NCBI RefSeq assembly: GCF_000026145.1
Contig: NC_009445.1
Coordinates: 186,001-250,000, forward strand
Source: Bradyrhizobium sp. ORS 278
GTDB taxonomy: Bacteria; Pseudomonadota; Alphaproteobacteria; Rhizobiales; Xanthobacteraceae
Direction of reading: 5' to 3'
Length of the DNA stretch: 64,000 nucleotides
The notes under the pieces: model-generated
Databases searched by the model: none
Told to the model about the DNA's origin: nothing
Seen by the model: the letters and a program-made list of their open reading frames with translations, nothing else
In this document: positions 1-9,495 of the stretch, piece after piece
How the letters are laid out: every line of letters starts with the position of its first letter
Numbering within the stretch: the first letter of the stretch is position 1
Position numbers and translations under genes: made by a program

Positions 1-1
1 C

Positions 2-700
2 CGTGCACCGGACGAAATGCGGGCCGTGAGCCTGGAACGAGGCGTCGTGAAATACGCCGAGGGCTCCTGCCTGGTGAAGTTCGGCGACACCCATGTGCTG
101 GTCACCGCGACCCTGGAGGACCGGCTGCCGCCCTGGCTCAAGGGGCAGGGCCGCGGCTGGATCACCGCCGAATACGGCATGCTGCCGCGCGCCACCCTGG
201 AGCGCACCCGCCGCGAGGCGTCAGCCGGCAAGCAGACCGGCCGCACGGTCGAGATCCAGCGCCTGATCGGCCGCTCGCTGCGCACCGCAATCGACCTGGA
301 AGCGCTCGGCGAGCGCCAGATCACGGTCGATTGCGACGTGCTGCAGGCCGATGGCGGCACCCGCACCGCTTCGATCACCGGCGCCTGGGTGGCGTTGGCC
401 GACTGCATCCGCTGGATGAAGGCGCGCAACATGATCAAGACCGAGGTGCTGCGTACCAACGTCGCCGCGGTCTCGTGCGGCATCTACAACGGCACGCCGG
501 TGCTCGACCTCGACTATGCCGAGGATTCCGAGGCCGAGACCGACGCCAATTTCGTCATGACCGGCGACGGCCGCATCATCGAGGTGCAGGGCACCGCCGA
601 GAAGACCCCGTTCAGCGAGGCCGAGTTCCTCGCGCTGATGGCGCTGGCGCGCAAGGGCGTCGGCCGGCTGGTCGACCTGCAGAAGATGGCGGTCGCGTGA
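2..700 (+). CDS. rph: Ribonuclease PH (5' end cut by window)
   Basis: This is the phosphorolytic 3'-5' exoribonuclease that trims tRNA 3' ends and adds or removes nucleotides using phosphate. The reading frame is open from the window edge: codons before the first in-window ATG (position 17) encode RAPDE, which continues the family's N-terminal RPSRRAPDEMR block, so only a few residues are missing. Family hallmarks present are the SVLV-type strand (here [13 protein letters not shown]), the [15 protein letters not shown] segment, the R-rich helix with [11 protein letters not shown], the [27 protein letters not shown] phosphate-site region (seen at about residues 100-125) and LDLDYAEDS. The gene overlaps the next one by the GTGA stop/start, indicating translational coupling to rdgB. 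Confidence 0.96.
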   Translation, partial: RAPDEMRAVSLERGVVKYAEGSCLVKFGDTHVLVTATLEDRLPPWLKGQGRGWITAEYGMLPRATLERTRREASAGKQTGRTVEIQRLIGRSLRTAIDLEALGERQITVDCDVLQADGGTRTASITGAWVALADCIRWMKARNMIKTEVLRTNVAAVSCGIYNGTPVLDLDYAEDSEAETDANFVMTGDGRIIEVQGTAEKTPFSEAEFLALMALARKGVGRLVDLQKMAVA

Positions 701-1341
701 GCAGTTCCCACCGCCAGATCACCGGGCGCCTCGTGATTGCGACCCACAATGCGGGCAAGCTCGTCGAGATGCGCGAGCTGCTGGCGCCCCACGGCGTCGA
801 GGCGGTGTCCGCCGGCGAGCTCGGACTCGGCGAGCCGGAGGAGACCGGCGACACCTTCCAGGCCAATGCGCGGATCAAGGCCGTCGCGGCCGCAGAGGCC
901 GCGCAGCTGCCGGCCTTCGCCGACGATTCCGGGATCGTCGTCCACGCGCTCGACGGCGCGCCGGGCATCTACTCGGCGCGCTGGGCCGGTCCGGGCAAGG
1001 ATTTCGGGGCCGCGATGGCGCAGATCGAGCGGCTGCTGCAGGAGCGCGGCGCTGTCACCGCCGACAAGCGGACGGCGCATTTCGTCTCGGCGCTGTGTGT
1101 GGCCTGGCCGGACGGCCACATCGAGGAGGTCGAGGCGCGCGTCGACGGCACCCTGGTCTGGCCTCCGCGCGGCACGGCCGGCTTCGGCTACGACCCGATG
1201 TTCCTCCCTGACGGCCACGACCGCACCTTCGGCGAGATGACCAGCATCGAGAAGCACGGGCTGCCGCCGCTCGGCCTCGGCCTGTCGCACCGGGCGCGCG
1301 CCTTCGTGAAGCTCGCGGAGATCTGTCTTGAGCAGCGCTGA
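697..1341 (+). CDS. rdgB: XTP/dITP diphosphatase (non-canonical purine NTP pyrophosphatase)
   Basis: A 214-residue house-cleaning enzyme that hydrolyses dITP, dXTP and related triphosphates to monophosphates, keeping deaminated purines out of DNA. The substrate-binding THNAGK motif is at residues 16-21, the catalytic ADDSG at 75-79, and later [14 protein letters not shown] and [11 protein letters not shown] are typical of the HAM1/RdgB family. The start is the GTG at 697, which shares bases with the rph stop codon; a longer open frame reaching back into rph (from 331) is an overlap artefact because family homology begins only after this GTG. It is followed by hemW with a 14-bp overlap, so rph-rdgB-hemW is probably one transcript. 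Confidence 0.95.
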   Translation: MSSSHRQITGRLVIATHNAGKLVEMRELLAPHGVEAVSAGELGLGEPEETGDTFQANARIKAVAAAEAAQLPAFADDSGIVVHALDGAPGIYSARWAGPGKDFGAAMAQIERLLQERGAVTADKRTAHFVSALCVAWPDGHIEEVEARVDGTLVWPPRGTAGFGYDPMFLPDGHDRTFGEMTSIEKHGLPPLGLGLSHRARAFVKLAEICLEQR

Positions 1342-2485
1342 GAGCGAAGCGTTCGGAGTCTATGTGCACTGGCCGTTCTGCCTGTCGAAATGTCCGTATT
1401 GCGACTTCAACAGCCACGTCCGCCACGCCGCCATCGACCAGGACCGTTTTGCTCGCGCCTTCGCGCAGGAGATCGCCAACACTGCGGCGCGCACCGGGCC
1501 GCGCACCGTCAGCTCGATCTTTCTCGGCGGCGGCACGCCGTCGCTGATGCAGCCGCAGACCGTCGGCGCCATTCTCGATGCCATCGGCAAACACTGGCAC
1601 GTCGCCCCCGATGTCGAGGTGTCGCTCGAAGCCAACCCGACCAGCGTCGAGGCCACGCGCTTTGCAGGCTATCGTGCGGCCGGCGTCAACCGTGTCTCAC
1701 TCGGCGTCCAGGCGATGGACGATGCGTCGCTGAAGATGCTGGGACGACTGCACACCGCAGAAGAAGCGATGAAAGCGGTGGCGATCGCGCGGGGCGCGTT
1801 CGAGCGCTATTCCTTCGATCTGATCTATGCGCGGCCCGACCAGACGGCTGCGATGTGGACCGAGGAGCTGACGCGCGCGATCGGTGAAGCCGCCGAGCAT
1901 CTGTCGCTGTACCAGCTGACGATCGAGGAGGGCACGCCGTTCTTCGGGCTGCACGCCGCCGGCAAGCTGAAGACGCTGGACGAGGGCCTGGCGCGCACGC
2001 TGTACGACGTCACGCAGGAGATCTGCGCCCGCCATGGCCTGCCGGCCTATGAGATCTCCAACCATGCGCGTCCCGGCGCGGAGTGCCGGCACAATCTCGT
2101 CTACTGGCGCGGCCAGGAATATGCCGGCATCGGTCCGGGCGCGCACGGGCGGCTCGATATCGAGGGCATCCGCCACGCCACCGCGACCGACAAGCGGCCG
2201 GAAGCCTGGCTGATGCGGGTCGAGACAAACGGCCACGGCGTGATGACCGACGACCTGCTCAACAGCGAGGAGCGCGCCGACGAATTCCTGCTGATGGGGC
2301 TACGCCTGAGCGAGGGCATCGATCCCCGACGCTATGCCGCGATCGCCGGACGTACGCTCGATCCGCGCCGCATTGCGCTGTTGCGCGAGGAGGGCGCCAT
2401 CGCCGTGGAGCCGGACGGCCGGCTGCGCGTCACCCAGGACGGCTTCCCCGTGCTCGACGCCGTCGTCGCCGATCTCGCCGCGTGA
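1328..2485 (+). CDS. hemW: Radical SAM heme chaperone HemW
   Basis: A 385-residue HemW (formerly 'oxygen-independent coproporphyrinogen III oxidase-like') protein that binds heme and delivers it to respiratory proteins. The radical-SAM [4Fe-4S] cluster cysteines are C18, C22 and C25 in [14 protein letters not shown]; a GGGTPS motif follows at about residues 67-72, then [14 protein letters not shown] and the HemW C-terminal domain with EISNHARPG and [16 protein letters not shown]. True HemN has an additional cysteine after the triad (CxxxCxxCxC); here the triad is followed by DF as in HemW. The start is a TTG codon within the end of rdgB, chosen because the homology starts almost immediately after it. 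The rdgB-hemW pairing is widely conserved. Confidence 0.93.
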   Translation: MSSAESEAFGVYVHWPFCLSKCPYCDFNSHVRHAAIDQDRFARAFAQEIANTAARTGPRTVSSIFLGGGTPSLMQPQTVGAILDAIGKHWHVAPDVEVSLEANPTSVEATRFAGYRAAGVNRVSLGVQAMDDASLKMLGRLHTAEEAMKAVAIARGAFERYSFDLIYARPDQTAAMWTEELTRAIGEAAEHLSLYQLTIEEGTPFFGLHAAGKLKTLDEGLARTLYDVTQEICARHGLPAYEISNHARPGAECRHNLVYWRGQEYAGIGPGAHGRLDIEGIRHATATDKRPEAWLMRVETNGHGVMTDDLLNSEERADEFLLMGLRLSEGIDPRRYAAIAGRTLDPRRIALLREEGAIAVEPDGRLRVTQDGFPVLDAVVADLAA

Positions 2486-2562
2486 GCTGTGGAAAGGCGT
2501 GGCTCATCATGCCGCGCCGGTGTCGGAACCCCGACCCTCCTGATGAACACGCCTCTCGGCGT

Positions 2563-2736
2563 GTTCATGGTCGGTGTGCTGTGCCGCCGGCTCTTGCCGC
2601 TCATGGTGAGGAGCGCCGCGCCTCCTATGCGGACCATCGCGCAACCTGCAAGCTCGCGGCGCGTCTCGAACCATGAGGTCCAGTTGGGGCCTCGCCCTTC
2701 GAGATGCCCGCCTTTGGCGGGCTCCTCAGGGTGAGG
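2563..2736 (-). repeat. Dispersed intergenic repeat, copy 1 (family B)
   Basis: The 313-bp gap between hemW and the lipoprotein gene (2486-2798) holds no gene. Most of it is a repeat that matches, in reverse complement, the element at 6853-6995. Shared blocks include the segment around 'ctcctcaccatgag', 'cgtctcgaa', 'gaggcccc' and a CCGCC/GGCGG hairpin. Each copy contains short internal palindromes. Copies are diverged and of unequal length (roughly 174 and 143 bp), as expected of old interspersed elements rather than recent insertions. A partial third copy is at 25519-25570. Confidence 0.7.
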
Positions 2737-2798
2737 AGCAGCAGCATTCCGTGAGGTACGAGATTGCCCCGACCGCCGAACCAGCCACGCTGAACGAT

Positions 2799-4010
2799 CT
2801 ACGTCGCGCTGAAGCTCTTCGGCGCGCCGGCCACCGCCTGTCCGCCGCCCGAGCCGACGCGCATCACGGCTAGCCCGCGCTCATTGGTGCCGTCGCTGCG
2901 GAAGCGGAAGAGGCCGTCGATGCCGGCAAAGCCGGAGGCATTGGTGAGCACGTCAGGCGCGAAGCGCTGCGCGCCCTGGGTGCGCGCGAGCGCGGCGACC
3001 AGCGCCACCGCGTCGTAGGCCAAGGTCGCGGTGCGCACGGGATCGCCGCCGAAGCGCGTGCGATAGCGACCGGCAAAGGCGCGGAAGCCCGAGGGATCCG
3101 GCGCCGCATAGAGGCCGCCCTGCAGGCTGGCGCTGTTGTAGACGCGCGGATTGTCCCACAGCCCGGTACCGAGCAGCTGGATGTTGCGCAGATTGGCGCC
3201 GGCGGCCGTGAGCGCGTCCGCGGTCGCAACGACCGACTCGCCATCATCGGCCAGCAGCAGGGCATCGGCACCACCGAGCGACTGCGCGACCGCGCGCGCC
3301 GCCGCGGTGCGGTCGCCGGCATATTTCTCGAACGCCACGATGCGTCCGCCGCGCCGGCTGACCGCGGTCTTGAACGCCCCTTCCACCACGGTGCCGTAGG
3401 GATTGTCCGGCAGCAGCGCCGCGAACGACCGTTTGCCGACGCTGGCCGAGTAGTCGACGATGCGGCTGGCATCGGACTCCGGGAGGAAGCTGAGCAGATA
3501 GACGCCGCGCCCGGCGACGCTGGAATCCGTCGAGAAAGCGATGACCGAGATGTTGCGCGTGCGCGCCACCTGGGACGTTGCCGGGACCGAGCCCGCGAAT
3601 AGCGGGCCGAGCAGGATCTCGGCGCCCTCGTCGCAGGCCTGTTGCGCACCTTGTTGTGCACCTTGGGGGCTGCCGGCGTCGTCCTTGATCAAGAGCTGGA
3701 TGTTGGGGTTCTGAAACTCGGCGAGCGCCATCTCGGCCGCGTTCTTCATCGACTGCGCCGCGACGCCGGCGTTTCCGGAGGCCGACAGCGGCAGGATCAG
3801 CCCGACCTTCACCTGGCCATTGCCGGCCACGGCGGGCTGCTGCGGCGGACCGGACGGCGCGGTCGGCTGCTCGAACGGATTGAATCCCTGCTGCACATTG
3901 GAGCAGGCCGACACCAGCGGCGCGCCGAGGATCAGGCCAAGCGCCGTCCGCCGGGCAACCATGGGGGCTCCCGGCTTGGCATCTGGCTTGGGATGACGCG
4001 GGCCAGTCAT
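2799..4010 (-). CDS. Penicillin-binding protein activator / LpoA-like lipoprotein (leucine-binding-protein fold)
   Basis: A predicted outer-membrane or periplasmic lipoprotein with a type-1 periplasmic-binding-protein fold (KVGLILPLSASGNAG at the start of the domain), the same fold as the C-terminal half of LpoA, which activates PBP1A in gammaproteobacteria. A signal peptide with twin arginines (ARRTALGLILGAP) ends in the lipobox LVSAC. The ATG at 4010 is chosen because a GAAGAGA sequence lies just upstream; the ATG at 3962, which starts exactly at a 19-residue lipoprotein signal, is an equally reasonable start, and an upstream ATG at 4058 is less likely. It is divergent from rsmI-yraN; the same three-gene neighbourhood (rsmI, lpoA, yraN) exists in enterobacteria, which supports the assignment. 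A direct PBP partner is not proven. Confidence 0.8.
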   Translation of the reverse strand: MTGPRHPKPDAKPGAPMVARRTALGLILGAPLVSACSNVQQGFNPFEQPTAPSGPPQQPAVAGNGQVKVGLILPLSASGNAGVAAQSMKNAAEMALAEFQNPNIQLLIKDDAGSPQGAQQGAQQACDEGAEILLGPLFAGSVPATSQVARTRNISVIAFSTDSSVAGRGVYLLSFLPESDASRIVDYSASVGKRSFAALLPDNPYGTVVEGAFKTAVSRRGGRIVAFEKYAGDRTAAARAVAQSLGGADALLLADDGESVVATADALTAAGANLRNIQLLGTGLWDNPRVYNSASLQGGLYAAPDPSGFRAFAGRYRTRFGGDPVRTATLAYDAVALVAALARTQGAQRFAPDVLTNASGFAGIDGLFRFRSDGTNERGLAVMRVGSGGGQAVAGAPKSFSAT

Positions 4011-4305
4011 GGCATCTCTTCGCTCGGCCGTCACCGGCCAGAAGTTCCCCATTCGCACGCCCCGAGGCCTGTGCGATTTGACTCATATTGTCGACGAATA
4101 GTTAAGCAAAACAAAAGGCTGTCAGGGCCACACCTGCGATCAAATCGACGTTTTACACGCACTATCCCCCGTTCGCGGCCGTGTGGTGGAATGCGGCCGC
4201 GCACTTGAATCTCCGATGAACGTTGAAACCCCGCGGCGCTACGGATCTTCAATTTCGGCGCACGATCGTTCCTCGGTGGCAATCCCCGGTCCGCGCCTTT
4301 AGATT

Positions 4306-5268
4306 ATGCGGATGGGCGCCAAGGCAATCCCGAACGCATCGCCGGACAACGGCAAATCTTCCACCACATGGACTTATCTGGTGGCGGGACATTGCATTGC
4401 GGCGCAGCGAACGCGGCCTGGCCTCCACCTCGTCGCAACGCCGATCGGCAATCTCGGCGACATCACCTTGCGGGCGCTCGAAACGCTGGCCGGCGCCGAT
4501 ATCATCTTCTGCGAGGACACGCGCATCACGCGGCGGCTGACCGAGCGCTACGGCCTCGGCGCGGAGCTCGCCGCCTATCATGAGCACAACGCCGAGGCCG
4601 TCCGGCCGAAGATCCTGCAGCGCCTCGCCGAGGGCGCCGCCATCGCGCTGGTGTCTGACGCCGGCACGCCGCTGATCTCCGATCCCGGCTACAAGCTGGT
4701 GCGCGCCGCCTGTGAGGCCGGCCATGCGGTGACCGCATTGCCCGGCCCGTCAGCCGTGCTGGCGGCGCTGAGCGTCGCGGCGCTGCCGACAGACCGCTTC
4801 TTCTTCGAAGGATTCCTGCCGGCCAAGCAGCAGGCGCGGCGCACGCGGCTGGCGGAGCTTTCGCGGATCGACGCGACACTGGTGCTGTTCGAAGCCGGCA
4901 GCCGCGTGCTGGAGACGCTGGCCGACCTCGCCGAGGCGATGACCGGACGCCAGGGCGCGATCTGCCGCGAGCTCACCAAGCTGCACGAGGAGGTTCTGCG
5001 CGGACCGCTGACGGAGCTCGCGGCGCAAGCCGACGGGCTCGAGACGCGTGGCGAGTTCGTGCTGGTGATCGGGCCGCCGCCACGCGATGCCGAGCTGATG
5101 ACCGACGGCGCCGTCGATGCGCTGCTCACCGAGCTGCTGCAGCGATCGAGCGTCAAGGATGCGGTGATGCACGCGGTCGAGCTGTCGCGCCGGCCGCGGC
5201 GCGAGGTCTATGCGCGGGCGCTCGCGCTCGCCAAGGAGACCCGAGGAGAGGGCGATGGCGGAGACTGA
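4306..5268 (+). CDS. rsmI: 16S rRNA (cytidine1402-2'-O)-methyltransferase
   Basis: RsmI uses SAM to 2'-O-methylate C1402 in the decoding centre of 16S rRNA. The tetrapyrrole-methylase fold is visible: [18 protein letters not shown] at about residues 41-58, then [27 protein letters not shown] and [17 protein letters not shown]. The length of 320 is slightly longer than usual because of about 35 poorly conserved N-terminal residues before the family block; the true start could be further downstream. The intergenic region with the divergent lipoprotein gene (4011-4305) presumably holds both promoters. The 3' end overlaps yraN by 14 bp. Confidence 0.94.
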   Translation: MRMGAKAIPNASPDNGKSSTTWTYLVAGHCIAAQRTRPGLHLVATPIGNLGDITLRALETLAGADIIFCEDTRITRRLTERYGLGAELAAYHEHNAEAVRPKILQRLAEGAAIALVSDAGTPLISDPGYKLVRAACEAGHAVTALPGPSAVLAALSVAALPTDRFFFEGFLPAKQQARRTRLAELSRIDATLVLFEAGSRVLETLADLAEAMTGRQGAICRELTKLHEEVLRGPLTELAAQADGLETRGEFVLVIGPPPRDAELMTDGAVDALLTELLQRSSVKDAVMHAVELSRRPRREVYARALALAKETRGEGDGGD

Positions 5269-5680
5269 CCGCGCCACCGACAAGCCCGCCGGAGCGCCAA
5301 AGCCTGCGAAGACCGCCTCGCCGGAGCGGGTCGCCGCGTTCCGCACCGGCCTGTCGGCCGAGGCGCGCGCGGCAGCGCTGCTGATCGCCAAGGGATATCG
5401 CATCCTCGCCAAACGCTTCCGCACGCCACATGGCGAGATCGACCTGATCGCGCGCAAGCGCGGCCTGGTCGCCTTCGTGGAGGTCAAGGCGCGCGCCTCG
5501 CTCGACGACGCCGCCTATGCGGTGACGCCGCGCCAGCAGCAGCGCATCATCGATGCCGCGCAGGCCTGGCTGATGGCGCATCCCGACCATGCCGAATTGG
5601 AGCTGCGCTTCGACGCGATTCTTGTTGCCCCGCGTAGCCTGCCGCGCCATCTCATGGCAGCCTTCGATGCCAGCCCCTGA
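5255..5680 (+). CDS. yraN: UPF0102 / YraN family putative endonuclease-fold protein
   Basis: A 141-residue protein of the UPF0102 family, whose fold resembles Holliday-junction resolvases and restriction nucleases; its cellular role is unknown. The nuclease-like core is seen as [20 protein letters not shown], then HGEIDLIA and [12 protein letters not shown], giving the acidic E, D and ExK residues expected of the active site. The start at 5255 is preceded by a strong GAGGAGAGG ribosome-binding site inside the end of rsmI; an upstream in-frame start at 5210 would lie deeper in rsmI and lacks support. The rsmI-yraN coupling is conserved in many proteobacteria. Confidence 0.9.
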   Translation: MAETDRATDKPAGAPKPAKTASPERVAAFRTGLSAEARAAALLIAKGYRILAKRFRTPHGEIDLIARKRGLVAFVEVKARASLDDAAYAVTPRQQQRIIDAAQAWLMAHPDHAELELRFDAILVAPRSLPRHLMAAFDASP

Positions 5681-5713
5681 CACGAGCCACACGAGACATA
5701 CCGGAATCTGCCC

Positions 5714-6655
5714 ATGAAACTGAATGTCGCCGTCCAGATGGACCCCATCGCGCGCATCAACATCCGCGGCGACTCGACGTTTGCGATGCTGCTCGAGGCG
5801 CAGCGGCGCGGCCACGGCCTGTGCTACTACACGCCGGACAAGTTGTCCCTGCGCGGTGAGGAGCTGTACGCGCCGGTGCAGGCGCTGACCGTGCGCGACG
5901 AGGTCGGCGATCACTTCACGCTCGGCGAGCCCAAACCGACGGCGCTGACCTCGTTCGACGTCGTGCTGCTGCGCCAGGACCCGCCGTTCGATCTTGCCTA
6001 CATCACCTCGACGCATTTCCTCGAGCGCATTCATCCGAAAACGCTGGTGGTCAACGATCCCGCCAGCGTGCGTAACGCGCCGGAGAAGCTGTTCGTGATG
6101 AACTTCCCGCAGCTGATGCCGCCCACGCTGATCTCACGCGATCTCGACGAGATCAACGCCTTCCGCGATCAGCACGGCGCCGTGGTGATGAAGCCGCTGC
6201 ACGGCCATGGCGGCGCGGCGGTATTCCGGGTGATGCCGCAGGACATGAATTTCGGCTCGCTGTTCGACATGTTCTCCGTCACGTTCAAGGAGCCCTGGGT
6301 GATCCAGCGCTTTCTCCCCGAGGTGAAGCACGGCGACAAGCGCATCATCCTGGTCGACGGCGAGTTCGCCGGCGCGGTCAACCGCGTGCCGGCCGCGGAT
6401 GATCTGCGCTCCAACATGGTGCGCGGCGGCGCGGCTCAGGCCACCGACCTCAGCGCGAGAGAGCGCGAGATCTGCGACACGCTGGGACCGGAGCTGCGCA
6501 AGCGGGGGCTGTTGCTGGTCGGCATCGACGTGATCGACGGCAACCTCACCGAGATCAACGTGACCTCGCCGACCGGCATCCGCGCGATCTCCCGCCTCGG
6601 CGGCCCGGACATCGCCGCGCGCGTGTGGGACGTGATCGAGGCGAAGCGGCGCTGA
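5714..6655 (+). CDS. gshB: Glutathione synthetase
   Basis: The 313-residue ATP-grasp ligase joins gamma-glutamylcysteine and glycine to form glutathione. The N-terminal [20 protein letters not shown] segment, [15 protein letters not shown] (ATP-binding loop), [20 protein letters not shown], the glycine-rich NMVRGGAA and the C-terminal [11 protein letters not shown] are all characteristic of bacterial GshB. It starts 33 bp after yraN and is probably co-transcribed with it. The length equals that of other bacterial enzymes and nothing appears missing. Confidence 0.96.
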   Translation: MKLNVAVQMDPIARINIRGDSTFAMLLEAQRRGHGLCYYTPDKLSLRGEELYAPVQALTVRDEVGDHFTLGEPKPTALTSFDVVLLRQDPPFDLAYITSTHFLERIHPKTLVVNDPASVRNAPEKLFVMNFPQLMPPTLISRDLDEINAFRDQHGAVVMKPLHGHGGAAVFRVMPQDMNFGSLFDMFSVTFKEPWVIQRFLPEVKHGDKRIILVDGEFAGAVNRVPAADDLRSNMVRGGAAQATDLSAREREICDTLGPELRKRGLLLVGIDVIDGNLTEINVTSPTGIRAISRLGGPDIAARVWDVIEAKRR

Positions 6656-6704
6656 GCAGCGGTCTAGTCGAGAAGGTTCTGCCTTGAAAACTCGGTCTAT
6701 CTTT

Positions 6705-6780
6705 CGTCATTGCGAGCGTAGCGAAGCAATCCAGAATCCCGCCCACGACCCTGGATTGCTTCGCTTCGCTCGCAATGACG
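6705..6780. repeat. 30-bp near-perfect inverted repeat (family A), copy 1
   Basis: Arms at 6705-6734 and 6751-6780 are complementary over 30 bp with one mismatch and a 16-nt loop. Arms contain 'cgtcattgcgagcg' and 'gcgaagcaatccag'. The second copy at 19060-19135 has the same arm length and loop length but perfect complementarity. The gene-free gap 6656-7089 contains this element followed by the family B repeat and nothing recognisable as a gene. Confidence 0.85.
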
Positions 6781-6852
6781 GAGGAAACAGTGTTGGTGCA
6801 TTTGCATTCGGAGAGGAGAACAAGTCTGCCTCTCACGTTACACGCGCACCTG

Positions 6853-6995
6853 CCTCCCCTCACCCTGAGGAGCCCGCCAACGGCGGGCGTCTCGAAGGGC
6901 GAGGCCCCGGCTGAGGCCTCATGGTTCGAGACGCGCCTTCGGCGCTCCTCACCATGAGGGGCGAAGCCGGCGGTACTGCACACCGGACTATGAAC
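6853..6995 (+). repeat. Dispersed intergenic repeat, copy 2 (family B)
   Basis: This is the inverted partner of the repeat at 2563-2736, placed between gshB and xthA. Shared landmarks in order: a CCTGAGGAGCCCGCC block with a matching GGCGGGC, 'gtctcgaag', 'gaggcccc', 'catggttcgagacgcg', 'gcgctcctcaccatgag', and 'agccggcgg...cacaccgg'. The short open frames that run through it are products of the palindromes and not genes. Confidence 0.7.
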
Positions 6996-7089
6996 CAACT
7001 CTCACACCGAGGCTGCACATCGTTGCTGGGGATAAGGCCGGCGGAGACGCCGCTGACGCCGCCGCATTCCATGCTATGACGCGATCCTC

Positions 7090-7905
7090 ATGCGTCTCGT
7101 CCTGACCACCTGGAACATCAATTCGGTGCGCCTGCGCATCGATCTCGTCGCCAAGTTCATCAAGCAGGTCCGGCCCGATGTGCTGTGCCTGCAGGAGACC
7201 AAGTGCATCGACGATGCCTTTCCGCTGAAGCGCTTCAAGCGGCTGGGTTATGAGCATGTCGCGCTGAACGGACAGAAGGGCTATCACGGCGTCGCGGTGA
7301 TCTCGAAATGGCCGTTCGAGTCCACCCATGTCCGCACCTTCTGCGACAAGGTCGATTCGCGTCACATCACCGTAGCCTTCGGCGAGAAGGCGCAGCTGGC
7401 GCAGCCGCTGGTGCTGCATAATTTCTATGTGCCGGCGGGCGGCGACATTCCCGATCCCGCGCTCAATCCGAAGTTCGAGCACAAGCTGCAATTCCTGGAC
7501 GAGATGAAGGCGTGCGAGCCGCTGCATCCGCGCGGCGACGACCGCCACATCCTGGTCGGCGATCTCAACGTCGCGCCGCACGAGCACGACGTCTGGTCGC
7601 ACAAGCAGCTGCTGAAGGTCGTCTCGCACACGCCGATCGAAACCGAGAAGCTCTTGGCGGCGCAGAGCCATGGCGAATGGGTCGACGTCGCGCGCGAGCG
7701 CATCCCGATGTCGGAGAAGGTCTATACATGGTGGAGCTATCGCGCCGCCGACTGGACCGTCGGCGACCGTGGCCGAAGGCTGGACCACATCTGGGTGTCA
7801 CGCGCGCTGAAGGACCGCGTCAGCGACTTCGACATCCTACGTGACGCGCGCAGCTGGGAGCGGCCGTCGGATCACGTGCCGGTCACCGTGACCTTGGACG
7901 TTTGA
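7090..7905 (+). CDS. xthA: Exodeoxyribonuclease III / AP endonuclease
   Basis: A 271-residue EEP-superfamily enzyme that cleaves DNA 5' to abasic sites and removes 3' blocking groups during base-excision repair. Active-site motifs in order are TTWNINSVR, CLQETK (metal-binding Glu), GYHGVAVISKWP, HNFYVPAG, VGDLNVAPHEHDVW, RRLDHIWVS and the C-terminal SDHVPV (catalytic Asp-His). The start at 7090 gives a protein that begins directly at the first motif, as in homologues. It stands alone: repeats lie upstream and a short repeat (7944-7992) lies downstream. Confidence 0.95.
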   Translation: MRLVLTTWNINSVRLRIDLVAKFIKQVRPDVLCLQETKCIDDAFPLKRFKRLGYEHVALNGQKGYHGVAVISKWPFESTHVRTFCDKVDSRHITVAFGEKAQLAQPLVLHNFYVPAGGDIPDPALNPKFEHKLQFLDEMKACEPLHPRGDDRHILVGDLNVAPHEHDVWSHKQLLKVVSHTPIETEKLLAAQSHGEWVDVARERIPMSEKVYTWWSYRAADWTVGDRGRRLDHIWVSRALKDRVSDFDILRDARSWERPSDHVPVTVTLDV

Positions 7906-7943
7906 CGGCGTGAGCCGGCGTTATTTGTTCACCCGCCTCCACG

Positions 7944-7992
7944 CCGTCATGGCCGGGCATCGTCCAGGACAAGACCGGGCATGACGACCCGG
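7944..7992. repeat. Short dispersed repeat (family C)
   Basis: A CGTCATGGCCGGGC ... ACCGGGCATGACGACC pair forms an imperfect inverted repeat between xthA and the cyclic-nucleotide-binding gene. Related copies lie at 19172-19290 (longer, well paired) and 25600-25632. Confidence 0.6.
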
Positions 7993-8021
7993 GTACTAGA
8001 ATCGAGGGAAACCATCCCCCG

Positions 8022-8465
8022 TCACGACATCAGCTTGGCGCCGGCCATCAGGATGTCGTTGGCGATGCGGTTGGCGCGGTGGGCGAACTCGTCGCGCAGG
8101 CGGCGGGCGGCAACGGCGTCACTCTCCAGCACGCGCTGGAACAGGCTGCGCGAGATCCGTACCACGGTGGAATATTCCAGCGCGGTCGCCGTCGCCGGGC
8201 GGCGCATCTCCACAAGCAGCGCCAGCTCGCCGATCAGCATGCTGGGCTTGGCAATGATCTCGGCGCCGACCTCGTCGCTGATGCGCAACGCGCCGCGCTG
8301 GACGACATAGCCGCAATCGGCCGTGTCGCCCTCGCGAAACAAGGTCTCGCCGCTCTGGATGTTACGCTGCTCGGAGCCGATCGCGATCATCCGCAGCGAA
8401 TCGCTTCCCAATAGACGCAGGGTCGGGACGCGCTCCAACAGCGCAATATCGTCTTCGATTGACAT
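8022..8465 (-). CDS. Cyclic nucleotide-binding domain protein
   Basis: A 147-residue stand-alone cNMP-binding domain. The beta-roll begins with LLGSDSLRMIAIGSEQRNIQSGETLFREGD and the phosphate-binding cassette is IGELALLVEMRRPATATA (about residues 77-94), where Glu and Arg that normally contact the ribose and cyclic phosphate are present. There is no DNA-binding domain, kinase or channel segment; a C-terminal helix follows. It lies 66 bp downstream of, and on the same strand as, the OmpR-type regulator, so the two may be co-transcribed. The ligand (cAMP, cGMP or neither) cannot be told from sequence alone. Confidence 0.85.
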   Translation of the reverse strand: MSIEDDIALLERVPTLRLLGSDSLRMIAIGSEQRNIQSGETLFREGDTADCGYVVQRGALRISDEVGAEIIAKPSMLIGELALLVEMRRPATATALEYSTVVRISRSLFQRVLESDAVAARRLRDEFAHRANRIANDILMAGAKLMS

Positions 8466-8531
8466 CGAGGGCCCGGGGAAGGCGAAATGGAACCAATATC
8501 ATAGACGGCAAACCGCCAATCCCCGACCGTA

Positions 8532-9218
8532 TCACGGCACCAACTTGTAGCCACCCGCCTCGGTGACGAGAATCTCTGGATTCGCGGCATCTTTCTCGAT
8601 CTTCTGCCGCAGACGGTAAATATGCGTTTCCAGGGTATGGGTGGTGACGCCGGAATTGTAGCCCCAGACCTCCTGAAGCAGGGTCTCGCGCGACACCGGC
8701 TGCTGCCCGGCGCGGTACAGGAAACGCAAGATCGCGGTCTCCTTTTCCGTCAGGCGGACCTTGCGGGCATTGGCGCCGGTCAGCATCTTCGAGCCGGGGC
8801 GGAAGCTGTAGGGGCCGACCGAGAACACGGCGTCCTCGCTGGCCTCGTGCTGGCGCAGCTGGGCGCGGATGCGGGCCAGCAGCACGGCGAAGCGGAAGGG
8901 CTTGGCGACGTAGTCGTTGGCGCCGGATTCGAGGCCCAGAATGGTGTCCGAATCGGTGTCGTGCCCGGTCAGCATGATGATCGGAGCCTTGAAGCCGCCC
9001 TTGCGCAAGCTACGTACCACCTCGCGGCCGTCAGTGTCCGGCAGGCCCACATCCATCAGCACCAGATCCGGTGAATTGGCCTTTGCCGCGCTCGCCCCCT
9101 TAGCGCCGGTATCGACGGCCTGGGCTTCGAACTCGTCATGCAGCGAGAGCTGCTCCATCAGGGTGTCGCGCAGATCGGTGTCGTCGTCCACGATCAGGAT
9201 CTTGCGGGCATTGGCCAT
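8532..9218 (-). CDS. OmpR/PhoB-family DNA-binding response regulator
   Basis: A 228-residue two-domain regulator. The receiver domain (about 1-120) has the acidic pair DDD at 11-13, the phosphoacceptor D56 in LVLMDVGLP, a conserved Thr in IMLTGHD and the Lys in VAKPF. The C-terminal winged helix (about 130-228) shows RLTEKETAILRFL, RETLLQEVWGY and VTTHTLETHIYRLRQKIE. No histidine kinase gene is adjacent, so its partner lies elsewhere. The 277-bp region upstream (9219-9495), shared with the divergent transpeptidase-fold gene, has no other gene. Confidence 0.92.
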   Translation of the reverse strand: MANARKILIVDDDTDLRDTLMEQLSLHDEFEAQAVDTGAKGASAAKANSPDLVLMDVGLPDTDGREVVRSLRKGGFKAPIIMLTGHDTDSDTILGLESGANDYVAKPFRFAVLLARIRAQLRQHEASEDAVFSVGPYSFRPGSKMLTGANARKVRLTEKETAILRFLYRAGQQPVSRETLLQEVWGYNSGVTTHTLETHIYRLRQKIEKDAANPEILVTEAGGYKLVP

Positions 9219-9495
9219 AGGTACAATCCTCTTGGGGGCGCCGGCGAGAATCCGGATAAAGGGGCGCCGCAGCGGTGGGCAAACAGGCTCATGAGCCCTG
9301 TTTCGTCTTGAAGTAGGGGGCTGTTACCGATTCACAAGCGCCAGCCACTCTACTCCAGAATTGGGCAGGGAATGCGATGAAAGTCCTGTTCGTCCCTCGG
9401 CGCGGACCATTCGCCGACATTAAGGCAATTGCCGGGCAATCCATGGCAATGAAAAGGCACGTTGTTTCATGTCTTTATGGACGAGGTGCGTTGGT

